Assembly: GCA_016714685.1 (NCBI GenBank)
Contig: JADKCH010000005.1
Coordinates: 189,833-253,832, forward strand
From: Candidatus Geothrix odensensis
GTDB taxonomy: Bacteria; Acidobacteriota; Holophagae; Holophagales; Holophagaceae
Length of the DNA stretch: 64,000 nt
Direction: 5' to 3'
Shown here: one piece after another, positions 51,195-61,539 of the stretch
How positions within the stretch are numbered: position 1 is the stretch's first letter
How the letters are laid out: the number at the start of each line of letters is the position of its first letter
Made by a program: the position numbers and the translations under genes
Notes under the pieces: model-generated
Databases searched by the model: none
Told to the model about the DNA's origin: nothing
Seen by the model: the letters and a program-made list of their open reading frames with translations, nothing else

Positions 51195-51944
51195 ATGTCC
51201 CTGCTCCGCCGCCTGCCTCCGGTCCTCCGCGCCCTCCTGGCGCAGGCCCTGGCGTTTGCGGCGCTGGTGGTCCTGGTGAGACTGGGCCTGCGCTTCCCGG
51301 CCCTGGTTTGGGTGCTGCTCCAGGCGGTGCTGGCGGTGTTCCTCTCCCGCTGGCTGGACCTCGGCCCACGCTGGGGGGTCATGCAGGCGGCCCTGCCCTT
51401 TCTGGTGCGGGCCTTGTGGGGCGTACCAATCCCCAGTTGGGTCTACCTCCTGCTGTTCCTCGGGCTGGCCCTGGTGTTCGGCGGCGGGCTGCTCACCCGC
51501 GTGCCGCTCTACCACGCCAGCGAGGATGCCTGGGAGAAGCTGGAGGACCTGCTGCCGGATCGGCCTGACCTGCGCTTCGTGGACCTGGGTTGCGGCTTCG
51601 GTGGGCCGGTGGCGCATCTCGCCAGGGTGCGGCCCGACTCGATGTTCTTCGGCGTGGAGGCCTCGCCCTTCACCTGGCTGGTGGCCTGGCTGCGCTGCCT
51701 GCCCCTGAGGAACGCAAGCATCCGCCTAGGCAGCCTCTGGCGCACGGAGCTCGCCGGCTTCGACGTGGCCTACGCCTTCCTCTCCCCGGTGCCCATGCCC
51801 GCCCTCTGGGCCAAGGCGCGCCGGGAGATGCCGCCTGGAACCCGCTTCATCAGCCACAGCTTCGAGGTGCCCAACGAAACGCCCCACCGCGTGATCCCGG
51901 TGAAAGGGCGCGAGGGGGCGCGGTTGCTGGTCTTCGAGCTGTAG
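51195..51944 (+). CDS. membrane-anchored class I SAM-dependent methyltransferase-like protein
   Basis: 249 residues. The first about 100 residues form three or four hydrophobic segments ('LLAQALAFAALVVLVRLGL', 'WVLLQAVLAVFL', 'WVYLLLFLGLALVFGGGLL'), followed by a Rossmann methyltransferase core with SAM-binding 'LRFVDLGCGFGGPVAHLAR' near 128 and 'FFGVEASPFTWLVAWLRC'. The 'DVAYAFLSPVPMPALWAKA' segment and 'GTRFISHSFEVPNETP' complete the fold. Substrate unknown; the membrane anchor suggests a lipid or protein target. Confidence 0.82.
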   Translation: MSLLRRLPPVLRALLAQALAFAALVVLVRLGLRFPALVWVLLQAVLAVFLSRWLDLGPRWGVMQAALPFLVRALWGVPIPSWVYLLLFLGLALVFGGGLLTRVPLYHASEDAWEKLEDLLPDRPDLRFVDLGCGFGGPVAHLARVRPDSMFFGVEASPFTWLVAWLRCLPLRNASIRLGSLWRTELAGFDVAYAFLSPVPMPALWAKARREMPPGTRFISHSFEVPNETPHRVIPVKGREGARLLVFEL

Positions 51945-52932
51945 CTACCAGCCCAGCAGATAGGCGAAGATCAAGGGCGCCACGATGGTGGCGTCGGATT
52001 CGACGATGAACTTGGGCGTGTCGATGCCCAGCTTGCCCCAGGTGATCTTCTCGTTGGGCACGGCGCCCGGAATAGGAACCGTAGCTGGTGGTGGAGTCGC
52101 TGATCTGGCAGAAGTAGCCCCAGAGCGGCACTTCGGTCAGTTCCAGATCCTGGTGGAGCATGGGCACCACGCAGATGGGGAAATCACCCGCGATGCCGCC
52201 GCCGATCTGGAACATGCCCAGGGTCGAGGTCTTGGTGACCTCCTGGTAGTGCTGGGCCAGCCAGGTCATGTATTCGATGCCGGTGCGCACCGTGTGGACG
52301 TTCTTCACGTCGCCCCGGATGACGGCGGCGGCGTACATGTTGCCCAGGGTGCTGTCCTCCCAGCCCGGGACCACGATGGGCACGTTCTTCTCGAGGGCCG
52401 CCAGCATCCAGGAATGCTTCGGATCGATCTGGTAGGGCTTCAGGACACCGGACTTCAGCACCTGCTGGAAGAACTCGTGGGGGAAGTAGTGTTGGCCAGC
52501 CTGGTCGGCCTCCATCCACACCTCGAGCATGGCCTTCTCCATGCGGCGCATGGCCTCCATCTCGGGGATGCAGGTGTCGGTCACGCGGTTCATGTGGCGG
52601 CCGAGCAGTTCCGCCTCGTCCTGGGGGGTGAGGTCCCGGTAGTGGGGCACCCGCTCGTAGAAGTCGTGGGCCACCAGGTTGAAGATGTCCTCCTCCAGGT
52701 TGGCGCCGGTGCAGACGATGAGGTGCACCTTGTCCTGGCGGATCATCTCGGCAAAGGAGAGGCCCAGTTCGGCGGTGCTCATGGCCCCCGCCAGGGTGAC
52801 CATCATCTTGCCCCCCTGGGCCAGGTAGGCCCGGTAGCCCTCGGCGGCGTCGACCAGGGCCGCGGCGTTGAAGTGCCGGAAATGCTGCTTCACGTAGCTA
52901 CCAACGGGCCCGAGGGCCGGTGCGGCGGTCAT
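51945..52932 (-). CDS. deoxyhypusine synthase-like protein, frameshifted near the end
   Basis: About 328 residues if one base is removed. Fold of deoxyhypusine synthase: 'MMVTLAGAMSTAELGLSFAE' near 43, 'IVCTGANLEEDIFNLVAHDF', 'YMTWLAQHYQEVTK', 'FQIGGGIAGDFPICVVP', 'QISDSTTSYGSYSG'. Near 52067 an extra C in the run CCC shifts the frame; the next frame continues convincingly with 'AVPNEKITWGKLGIDTPKF' (catalytic-Lys region) and 'ATIVAPLIFAYLLGW'-stop. Bacteria lack eIF5A; bacterial homologues are thought to act on polyamines (homospermidine synthase-like). The ATG at 52932 has GGAGG four bases upstream. Confidence 0.85.
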
Positions 52933-53035
52933 AAATCCTCCCAATGCTTTCATTGTGCCAGCGGAGCTGGACCATTTCCCGTCCAGAATTCAGGCCCGGG
53001 TCCTGCTGACCGATGAAAACGGCAGGAGTTGCAGC

Positions 53036-53902
53036 ATGTTCTTCATCATCGGCTTGGTGGTGGTCTTCGTCGCGGTCATCGGGGGATACCTGATGGAGGG
53101 CGGCAGCATCCCCACGCTGCTGCATCCCCTGCCGGCGGAAGGGCTCATCATCTTCGGCGCCGGAATCGGGGCCTTCCTGGCTGCCAACCCTCTGAACGTC
53201 ATCAAGCGGGTGGCCGCGGACATCATGAAGCCCATCAAGGGCAGCCCCTACACCAAGGCCGTGTACATGGAAGTCCTCATGATGCAGTACGAGGTCTACG
53301 TGAACATCAAGAAGGGTGGCCTGCTGGCCCTGGAGCAGGATGTCAACGATCCGCACAATTCAGCCATCTTCAAGAAATACGAGACCTTCACTCACAACCA
53401 CCACGCCCTGGATTTCTTCTGCGACTCCATGAAGCTGCTCATCAACGGCAGCGCCAAGATGGATGAGATCGACATGGTCATGGACGCGGAGCTGGACGTC
53501 CACCACGCGGAGAACGCCGCTCCCGGCGCCGCCATGGGTGCCCTGGCCGACGCCTTCCCCGCCTTCGGCATCGTGGCCTGCGTCATGGGCGTGGTCATCA
53601 CCATGGGCTTCCTGGACCAGCCGCCCAACATCATCGGCGGCAAGGTCGGCGCGGCCCTGGTGGGCACCTTCCTGGGCATCCTGCTGGCCTACGGCGTGTT
53701 CCAGCCCCTGGCCAAGAACATCGATGCCGTGAATGCCGTCGAGGGCTACTACTTCAACTGCATCCGCGCGGGCCTCACCAGTTTCGGCAATGGCGCCGCC
53801 CCCATCACCGCCGTGGAGTTCGCCCGGCGCAACATCCCCTCCACGGAACGGCCAGGCTCGGGCGAGTTGGAGGAAGTGGTGCGGCAGATCAAGCCGAGGT
53901 GA
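53036..53902 (+). CDS. motA: flagellar motor stator protein MotA
   Basis: 288 residues with four membrane segments ('FIIGLVVVFVAVIGGYLMEG', 'GLIIFGAGIGAFLAAN', 'FGIVACVMGVVITMGFL', 'VGAALVGTFLGILLAYGVF'). With MotB it forms the proton channel that drives flagellar rotation. 'GAAMGALADAFPAFGIVACV' and 'PLAKNIDAV' match the conserved MotA C-terminal region. Operon with motB seven bases downstream. Shows the organism is, or recently was, flagellated. Confidence 0.93.
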   Translation: MFFIIGLVVVFVAVIGGYLMEGGSIPTLLHPLPAEGLIIFGAGIGAFLAANPLNVIKRVAADIMKPIKGSPYTKAVYMEVLMMQYEVYVNIKKGGLLALEQDVNDPHNSAIFKKYETFTHNHHALDFFCDSMKLLINGSAKMDEIDMVMDAELDVHHAENAAPGAAMGALADAFPAFGIVACVMGVVITMGFLDQPPNIIGGKVGAALVGTFLGILLAYGVFQPLAKNIDAVNAVEGYYFNCIRAGLTSFGNGAAPITAVEFARRNIPSTERPGSGELEEVVRQIKPR

Positions 53903-53908
53903 TGACCG

Positions 53909-54823
53909 ATGGCTGATCAACAGCAAGCCGAAGTCAAAATAAAGTTCGTCAAGAAGAAGGGCGGGCACGCCGCCGCCCATGGCGGGGCCTGGAAGGTGGC
54001 CTATGCCGACCTGGTGACGGCGATGATGGCCTTCTTCCTGCTGATGTGGCTGTTGAACAGCGCGGACAAGAACACCAAGGCCGGCATCGCGGGCATGTTC
54101 CAGGATGCCAACTTCTTCAACAGTGAGCGCGGCAAGGAGATCCTGGCCAACCACGGCAAGGGCATCCTGCCCGGGGGGCGGGGCATGGCGCCCGGGCCGG
54201 ATGGCGATGGCGGCACCGACACGGCCTCGGAGATGCCGGGTGCCGCCGAAGAGGAGAAGCAGGCCATGGAGGCCACCGCCGAGGCCATCGAGAAGGCCTT
54301 CCAGCAAGACGAGCTGCTCCAGGCCTTCCAGGACCAGATCACCATGGACTTCACCGACGAGGGCCTGCGCATCCAGATCCAGGACAAGGCGGCCCAGGTG
54401 CTCTTCGATTCCGGCAGCGCCACCCTCAAGAGCTACACCCTGTCCATCCTCAAGGAGATCGCCAAGGAACTGGGCAAGCTGCCCAACCGGGTGGTGATCG
54501 GGGGCCATACGGATGCCGCGCAGTTCTCCAGCAACGGCCGCACCAACTGGGAGCTCAGCTCCGAGCGGGCCAACGCCGCCCGGCGGGTGATGGAAAGCGC
54601 CGCCGGGGGCCTCCGCCCGGGCCAGGTCCGCCGCGTCACCGGCTACGCCGACACCATCCCCATCGAGGGCAAGGATCCCAAGGATCCCCAGAACCGCCGC
54701 ATCTCCATCATCGTGGTCTCCGCCGCCACCGAGGCTGTCGAGAACAAGCACCACAAAGCCCAGCCGAGGGAAGCGGACCGGAAGGCCGCGGCCAACGCCA
54801 AGCCGGAACCGGCCAAGCACTAG
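53909..54823 (+). CDS. motB: flagellar motor stator protein MotB
   Basis: 304 residues. N-terminal 'GGAWKVAYADLVTAMMAFFL' holds the membrane segment with the proton-binding Asp (about residue 34). A plug/linker follows, then an OmpA-like peptidoglycan-binding domain ('VLFDSGSATLKSYTLSILKE', 'VVIGGHTDAAQFSS', 'NWELSSERANAARRVMES', 'VTGYADTIPI', 'NRRISIIVV'). The C terminus is an about 30-residue basic tail. The gene is followed by a GCTCCGTC/GACGGAGC hairpin that could act as a terminator. Confidence 0.94.
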   Translation: MADQQQAEVKIKFVKKKGGHAAAHGGAWKVAYADLVTAMMAFFLLMWLLNSADKNTKAGIAGMFQDANFFNSERGKEILANHGKGILPGGRGMAPGPDGDGGTDTASEMPGAAEEEKQAMEATAEAIEKAFQQDELLQAFQDQITMDFTDEGLRIQIQDKAAQVLFDSGSATLKSYTLSILKEIAKELGKLPNRVVIGGHTDAAQFSSNGRTNWELSSERANAARRVMESAAGGLRPGQVRRVTGYADTIPIEGKDPKDPQNRRISIIVVSAATEAVENKHHKAQPREADRKAAANAKPEPAKH

Positions 54824-54888
54824 CCCTGCTCCGTCATCGCCGCGACGGAGCCTCCCACCTGTCGCGACCAACAGCGGAGTGTACCAAG

Positions 54889-55053
54889 CGAGACAAGGCT
54901 TCGCCGGGTCGAGCGCGGGCCCGGGGAAGAGGCTCCAGGACCACGCGCCCCACCGCGTGGCGATATCTGGAGGCGCGTACCACCCGCCGCCTGACCGAGC
55001 CTCTGCGGGGGCGCGCCCTCCGCCTGAGGGCCGGGCCCCTGCTCCTTCTCGCG
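54889..55053. ncRNA. candidate structured RNA between motB and the LolA-like gene
   Basis: A 405-base gap (54824-55228) without a credible gene holds nested complementary segments that fold into one long rod: GCGAGA/TCTCGC (54889/55048), AGG/CCT, GGGCCCGG/CCGGGCCC (54918/55032), AGAGGCTC/GAGCCTCT (54929/54998), CAGG/CCTG, ACGCGCC/GGCGCGT (54944/54973) and a CCAC/GTGG tip. The pairings are seen; that they form an RNA is inference. The rod shape recalls 6S RNA, but I find no diagnostic motif. Strand cannot be settled. High G+C makes chance pairing easier. Confidence 0.35.
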
Positions 55054-55228
55054 GAGTCGGAGCCTCCGGGCAGCATAAAAGAAGCGCGGCGCGGGGCGCT
55101 TAGGAGAGGGTTTGGCAGGATTTCGAGTGGTGGGGTGGTTGAGCGGGAGTCCCACAGATGGGACTGGTGTCAAGTGGTGGGATGATTGGTGGCGGGAAGC
55201 CCTTGCGGGCACCTCGCTGGCGAGTCTA

Positions 55229-55927
55229 TCACCGATCCGGCTCCGGCAGCTCGAAGGCGGTCGCGTCCACGCCACCCTTTCCCCAGTTTCCAAATAAGAG
55301 CTCCGCTCGTCCTCCTGATGGCTCCTCGATCACCATCTTTGAGAGCACGGGCTGCCCATGGCTCTCCACAGGCGCCCCGAACAGGGCGGTGCGCTGCACC
55401 TTCCCGGAGGCCAGGCGGAACTCGGCCTTGAGGGGCAGAGTCCCCTCCTTCGCCACCCAGAGGATGACCTTGCGCGCACTCAGCGCGGGGCGCCTGGCCG
55501 CAAGTTCCAGCCGCCAGGAGGCCCGCCCATCGAGGCTCTCCTCGGCCAGGGTCTCCACGGTGTAGTCCTCGCGGAAGCGCGTGCGGGCCACATCCCCGCC
55601 CGCCGCAGGCCCCATCAGGCGCTGCTGGGGAGTGACCTTCAGAGGGCGCTTGGTACCTGGCAGCAGCAGCCACATCTGGTCGCCCTTGAGCAGCACGGCC
55701 CGGCCCTTTTCCTTCTTGGAGAGGCCATCCAGCCTCGCGTCGCCGTTCTCCCGCGCCGACACCTTCCACAGCTGGGACACCCCCGGGGCCTTCAGCGTGA
55801 GTTCCATGGTGAAGCTGGGCCAGGGATGACGCAGGCGATCCACCCGCGCCAGGATCTCCTCCCCACTCTGGGCCAGGGCCGGCACGACGGCGGCCAGCAG
55901 CAGGGCCGGAGGTGGAAGCAGGCGCAT
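55229..55927 (-). CDS. LolA-like outer-membrane lipoprotein-sorting protein
   Basis: 232 residues with a signal peptide (cleavage near 'VPALAQ'). Half-barrel LolA/LolB-type pattern: 'ILARVDRLRHPWPSFTMELT', 'VLLKGDQMWLLLPGTKRPLK', 'RASWRLELAARRPALSARKV', 'LPLKAEFRLASGK'. Periplasmic carrier of lipid or lipoprotein, possibly specialised rather than general LolA. Its start overlaps the stop of the upstream cupin gene (TGATG). Confidence 0.8.
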   Translation of the reverse strand: MRLLPPPALLLAAVVPALAQSGEEILARVDRLRHPWPSFTMELTLKAPGVSQLWKVSARENGDARLDGLSKKEKGRAVLLKGDQMWLLLPGTKRPLKVTPQQRLMGPAAGGDVARTRFREDYTVETLAEESLDGRASWRLELAARRPALSARKVILWVAKEGTLPLKAEFRLASGKVQRTALFGAPVESHGQPVLSKMVIEEPSGGRAELLFGNWGKGGVDATAFELPEPDR

Positions 55928-56286
55928 CAGCGGCGCCCGTAGTCATCCTGCAGCCGCTCGATGTCGGCCTCGTCGAAGGTGCCCAGACTGACCTCCAGCA
56001 CGCGCACAGGGTGGGGCGTTCCGGCATCGCAGCGGAGGCGGTGGGTGCTCCCCAGGGGCAGCCAGATCTCGTCACCGACAGCCGGCCGCAGTTCCTCACC
56101 CTCCCGGTCCACCACCACGCCCGGATCCAGGGCCACCCAGAGCTCGCCGCGGTGGCTGTGCCGCTGGAGGCTCAGCTTCTGGCCCGGATTGCAGGTGAGG
56201 ATCTTCACCGTGCACGGTGTGTTGAGGGCGTACTGGTCGAAGGAGCCCCAGGGTTTTTCGACGTGGAGGGTCGTTGGCTTGTCCAT
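55927..56286 (-). CDS. mannose-6-phosphate isomerase-type cupin
   Basis: 119 residues, a single cupin barrel like the C-terminal domain of type II PMI/GMP enzymes: 'EKPWGSFDQYAL' near 10, 'LTCNPGQKLSLQRHSHRGE' near 31 with metal-binding HxH...E, 'GDEIWLPLGSTHRLRCDAG' near 71, 'VLEVSLGTFDEADI'. With the manC gene upstream it would make a split version of the bifunctional enzyme leading to GDP-mannose. The gap up to manC (56287-56483) holds a CCTCCAG/CTGGAGG hairpin near 56468 and the repeat word AGTCTGGAGTCC. Confidence 0.85.
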   Translation of the reverse strand: MDKPTTLHVEKPWGSFDQYALNTPCTVKILTCNPGQKLSLQRHSHRGELWVALDPGVVVDREGEELRPAVGDEIWLPLGSTHRLRCDAGTPHPVRVLEVSLGTFDEADIERLQDDYGRR

Positions 56287-56483
56287 GGGGCTAGTTTACT
56301 GCCTTCAGTCTGGAGTCCGGAGGTACTGATCCCCGTGGCGCCCTGCGGGCGCACCTTATCTGTCCTTTGGCCCGGCCTTCTCCATCGGATTCGCGAACGC
56401 AAGAGCATTGCGGCGGGCAAAGGATACCCATGGCGTGGCCCGCAGGGCTTCGCCGCGAAGGCCCTGTCCTCCAGCCTGGAGGC

Positions 56484-57554
56484 CTAGAGCAGATCTTCCC
56501 GCCCCTCGGCCTTGAGCCGCTCCACGATCTGTTTGACGGTTTGGGCGCGGTCCCGGCGGCAGATGAGGAGGGCGTCCTCGGCATCCACCACGATGAGATC
56601 ATCCACGCCGCTGGCGGCGATGAGGCGGCTTCCGCCGAAGAAGGCGCTGTTCCGGGTATCCAGAAGCAGTGTCTCGCCCACGCTCACGTTGCCTTCGGAG
56701 TCCGTCTCCTGGAACTCGATGGCGGCCGGCCAGGAACCCACGTCCGACCAGCGGAAGCGCGTGGGCACCACGGCGACCGTCTCGGCCTTCTCCATGAGGG
56801 CCACGTCGATGGCCAGCTTGGGCAGCTGACGGTAGGCGGCGGCCAGGGTGGCAGGATCGCCCCCGGCCTCCATCCAGGCGTCGAGGGGCGCCAGCACCTC
56901 CGGCGCGTGCTTCTGCAGGCCTTCCCGAAAATCCGCCAGGGTCCAGACGAACATGCCAGCGTTCCAGTAGTGGCGGCCGGATTCTAGGTACTGCACAGCC
57001 ACTTCGACCGGGGGCTTCTCGCGGAAGGCCCGCACCTTCAGCACGGGGCCGTGGCCTTCGGATTCGATGTAGCCGTAGCCGGTCTCCGGGTAGGTGGGCT
57101 TGATGCCGAAGGTGACCAGCTCACGCTCCCAGGCCGCATGCTTCACGGCGAGGTCGAGGTCCTCCAGGAAGAGCTCCCGGTCCCCGATCCAGTGGTCCGC
57201 GGAGAGCACCGCCATGACGCCCTCGGGAAACTTCTTCTCGATCTCGACGAGGGCCAGGGCCAGACAGGGCGCGGTATTGCGGCCCTCGGGCTCCACGAGG
57301 ACGTTCTCCGGAGGCAACTCCGGCAGCATGCGCCGGGTCTCCTCGGCCAGGTCCTCCGTGGTGACCACGAAGATGCGCTCGGGGCTGACGTGGCCGTCCA
57401 GGCGGCGGACGGTCTGGTGCAGCAGGGTCTCCGTCCCCACGATGGCCAGGAACTGCTTGGGCCGCGCGTTGCGGCTGCGGGGCCAGAACCGGGTGCCCCG
57501 CCCACCGGCCATAACGACCGCGACTAAGGACTGATGACCATGCGTGCCCGACAT
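56484..57554 (-). CDS. manC: mannose-1-phosphate guanylyltransferase
   Basis: 356 residues. Makes GDP-mannose from GTP and mannose-1-phosphate. 'AVVMAGGRGTRFWPRSR' near 12 is the nucleotidyltransferase signature, followed by 'RPKQFLAIVG', 'LVEPEGRNTAPCLALAL' near 88, 'FREKPPVEVA' near 175, 'WNAGMFVW' near 195, and 'FRWSDVGSWPA' near 265. ATG at 57554 with GGAGG four bases upstream. The cupin gene lies downstream. Supplies precursors for surface polysaccharide. Confidence 0.94.
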   Translation of the reverse strand: MSGTHGHQSLVAVVMAGGRGTRFWPRSRNARPKQFLAIVGTETLLHQTVRRLDGHVSPERIFVVTTEDLAEETRRMLPELPPENVLVEPEGRNTAPCLALALVEIEKKFPEGVMAVLSADHWIGDRELFLEDLDLAVKHAAWERELVTFGIKPTYPETGYGYIESEGHGPVLKVRAFREKPPVEVAVQYLESGRHYWNAGMFVWTLADFREGLQKHAPEVLAPLDAWMEAGGDPATLAAAYRQLPKLAIDVALMEKAETVAVVPTRFRWSDVGSWPAAIEFQETDSEGNVSVGETLLLDTRNSAFFGGSRLIAASGVDDLIVVDAEDALLICRRDRAQTVKQIVERLKAEGREDLL

Positions 57555-57622
57555 CAAGCCTCCTTCCAGACCGCCAGGGGGCGGGCAAACCGGGGATTCA
57601 CCTCCGGACAATTTCCCATGAC

Positions 57623-58591
57623 CTACCGCGCCAGCGTCGTGACCAACCGGCCGAGATCACCCGGAGGCACCGGCTGGGGCTCCAAGACCCGGGCGATGGG
57701 CTGAGCCACGAGGGCACCACCCACTTCCCCGAGGTAGAAGCCGCTCTCGCCACGGTCCAGGCGGCGCACCGCCTCCGCCCCCCAGCGGCTGCCCCAGATG
57801 CGATCCATGGCCGAGGGGCTGCCTCCGCGCTGCACATGGCCCAGCACCACGACACGGAGGTCCAGGGGGTGATCCCGCTTCAAGCGCTCGCCCACGGCCA
57901 TGGCGCGGCCGACGGTATCGCCTTCTGCCACCACCACGATGGAACTCCGCTTGCCCCGCAGCCAGCTGGCCTCCAACTGGGAGACCAGGACTTCGTAGCT
58001 GTCATCCGGGGACTCCGGATAGAGCACGGCCTCGGCCCCACAGGCCAGGGCGGTATGGACCGCCAGCATGCCGGAGCTGCGGCCCATGACCTCGACCAGG
58101 AAGAGGCGGCCATGACTGGAGGCCGTGTCCCGGATGCGGTCGATGGCTTCCACGGCCGTGTTGAGGGCCGTGTCGAAGCCCAGGGTCCGCTCCGTCCCGG
58201 CCAGGTCGTTGTCGATGGTTCCCGGGATGCCGGCGCAGGCCACGCCATGCTCCCGCTGCAGGGCCTCCGCAGCCCGGAAGCTGCCGTCACCGCCGATGAC
58301 GACGAGGGCCTCGATGCCCGCAGCCTTCAGGTTCCCGGCCGCCTTGGCGCGGGTGGCGGGTTCGTGGAATTCAGGACAGCGGGCCGTCTGCAGCATGGTG
58401 CCACCCCGCTGCAGGATGTTGGCGCAGGCCCGGCTGGGCAGCGGGGCCAGGTCCCCCTCGAGCAGCCCCTGGTAGCCCCGGTGGATCCCCCAGGCCTCGT
58501 GGCCCAAGGCGTCGGCCTGCCGCACCGCGGCCCGGATGGCCGCGTTCATGCCCGGGGCATCGCCCCCGGAAGTGAGAACTCCGATCTTCAT
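57623..58591 (-). CDS. pfkA: 6-phosphofructokinase
   Basis: 322 residues. 'GVLTSGGDAPGMNAAIRA' at 4, 'GGDGSFRAA' near 99 (Gly after GGD favours ATP over pyrophosphate as donor), catalytic 'PGTIDNDLAGTE' near 122, 'EVMGRSSGMLAVHTALACG' near 165, 'VVVLGHVQRGGSPSAMDR' near 245. Commits fructose-6-phosphate to glycolysis. Its ATG overlaps the stop of the upstream Lys-rich gene (ATGA). Confidence 0.95.
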   Translation of the reverse strand: MKIGVLTSGGDAPGMNAAIRAAVRQADALGHEAWGIHRGYQGLLEGDLAPLPSRACANILQRGGTMLQTARCPEFHEPATRAKAAGNLKAAGIEALVVIGGDGSFRAAEALQREHGVACAGIPGTIDNDLAGTERTLGFDTALNTAVEAIDRIRDTASSHGRLFLVEVMGRSSGMLAVHTALACGAEAVLYPESPDDSYEVLVSQLEASWLRGKRSSIVVVAEGDTVGRAMAVGERLKRDHPLDLRVVVLGHVQRGGSPSAMDRIWGSRWGAEAVRRLDRGESGFYLGEVGGALVAQPIARVLEPQPVPPGDLGRLVTTLAR

Positions 58592-58899
58592 TGGCCCTTC
58601 CTCTTCGCTGCGGGCTTGGCGCTGGAGGCAGTCCCTTTGCCCTTCTTGACGCCCGTCTTCCCTTTCTTGACCTTACCCTTGGCCTTCTTGCCCTTCCGGT
58701 TGTCCTTCACGTGGGCCTCAGGAGGGGGCAGCGGGGGCGGCTCCACGATGCCCCGGGGCACTGGGGGCAGGTCCCCTTCCGAGATCCCCTGGGCCGCGGC
58801 ACGCTGGGCGCGGGCACGCAGGACCGGATCCTCCTGGGGCTGGGCGGCAGCCACCAGGCTCAGGGCCAGGCTGCTGATGAACAGGACACGACGCGGCAT
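58588..58899 (-). CDS. small secreted lysine-rich protein of unknown function
   Basis: 103 residues. Signal peptide ('RRVLFISSLALSLVAAAQ'), an Arg/Ala stretch, a Pro-rich linker ('LPPVPRGIVEPPPLPPP'), then a tail with about 15 lysines ('KGKKAKGKVKKGKTGVKKGK'). ATG at 58899 with GGAGG four bases upstream. Unrecognised family; the tail could bind anionic polymers. Coupled to pfkA by overlap. Confidence 0.65.
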   Translation of the reverse strand: MPRRVLFISSLALSLVAAAQPQEDPVLRARAQRAAAQGISEGDLPPVPRGIVEPPPLPPPEAHVKDNRKGKKAKGKVKKGKTGVKKGKGTASSAKPAAKRKGQ

Positions 58900-58938
58900 G
58901 ATCCCTCCAGGGATCAGATTATCCCGCATCTGGTGGGA

Positions 58939-59463
58939 TCAGCCCTCCGCCTTCTTCGCGGCCTTCTCCTTGAGGGCCTTGGCGAAGAATTCCGCCACCA
59001 CGGAATCCGCGTCCACCTTGGTCACGTCCGCCATCTGCGGCTCCCGCTGCAGGATGTCCCGGCCCGAAGGGGCCATCTTCGGCAGGTGATCCTCCGACGG
59101 CTGCAGGCGGCCCAGCACATAATGGGCCACCTCGATGAGGCTGCGGCCAACCCGCTCCAGCTTCTGCCGGACCACGTCCTGGTACTGGTAGAGGTCGAAG
59201 GCGCCCTGGATGTTGTAGGCCCCGTTGTCCGCGTGGAAGCCGATCTGCTCCAGCCGGGCGGTGAGGGTCTCCAGTTCCTCAGAGGGAGGCACCAGGTTCC
59301 GCAGGATCTCCTGGCATTCCTTGGCGAGGTTCTGGATCTCCTCGAAGCTGTTCTGGACCACCTCGATCTGGTCGAGCACGCGCTCAGCGCCCCCCTCCTG
59401 CTCGCGGGCTATCTGCATGAGCTGGTCGGGGATGGCCTGGTTATCTTGGGGCTTATCCTGCAT
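58939..59463 (-). CDS. CheZ-like chemotaxis phosphatase (putative)
   Basis: 174 residues, almost all helical. The segment 'LYQYQDVVRQKLERVG' (about 91-106) matches the CheZ catalytic helix: the Asp-x3-Gln pair (D96, Q100) corresponds to the residues of CheZ that dephosphorylate CheY-P. A long N-terminal coiled-coil ('LDQIEVVQNSFEEIQNLAKE') fits the CheZ hairpin, and the C-terminal 'VVAEFFAKALKEKAAKKAEG' fits a CheY-binding tail, although it lacks an obvious CheZ terminus. No che genes are adjacent; motAB lie 4 kb away. Confidence 0.65.
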   Translation of the reverse strand: MQDKPQDNQAIPDQLMQIAREQEGGAERVLDQIEVVQNSFEEIQNLAKECQEILRNLVPPSEELETLTARLEQIGFHADNGAYNIQGAFDLYQYQDVVRQKLERVGRSLIEVAHYVLGRLQPSEDHLPKMAPSGRDILQREPQMADVTKVDADSVVAEFFAKALKEKAAKKAEG

Positions 59464-59592
59464 GGGAGGGCTCCATGCCCCCCGTATCGGCCACCCGCCA
59501 ATAATCTTTGAATTCGTCGCGTTCGCTCCCTCGCGATAAACTTGCTAATTCGGGATCAATCCTGGCCCGATTTTCTCAAGTCCGGAGTTTTC

Positions 59593-61430
<1,838 letters not shown>

Positions 61431-61539
61431 CCCGGTCCCGACCCGCAGGTCCGGGTCCCCGGACTTTGCCCCATCGGGCCCTGCCCCACCCTGGATACGC
61501 GTATCATCGGGGCGGTTCCATCACCCCAAGGAGGCTCCC

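Noticed and set aside
54889..55053. RNase P RNA, tmRNA or SRP RNA
   Set aside because: None of their signature sequences (for example GAGGAAAGTCC, the GGTTCGA-type tRNA-like end, or the GGAAG/GCAG SRP loop) is present on either strand.
54820..55293. 157-codon leftward open frame and smaller frames in the gap after motB
   Set aside because: Composition is Arg/Pro/Ser-rich without domain or ribosome-binding site, and the region is better explained by nested RNA pairings.
59464..59592. TPP riboswitch before thiC
   Set aside because: No CTGAGA or ACCTGATC-type core in the 129-base leader; regulation must differ or the element is too diverged to see.
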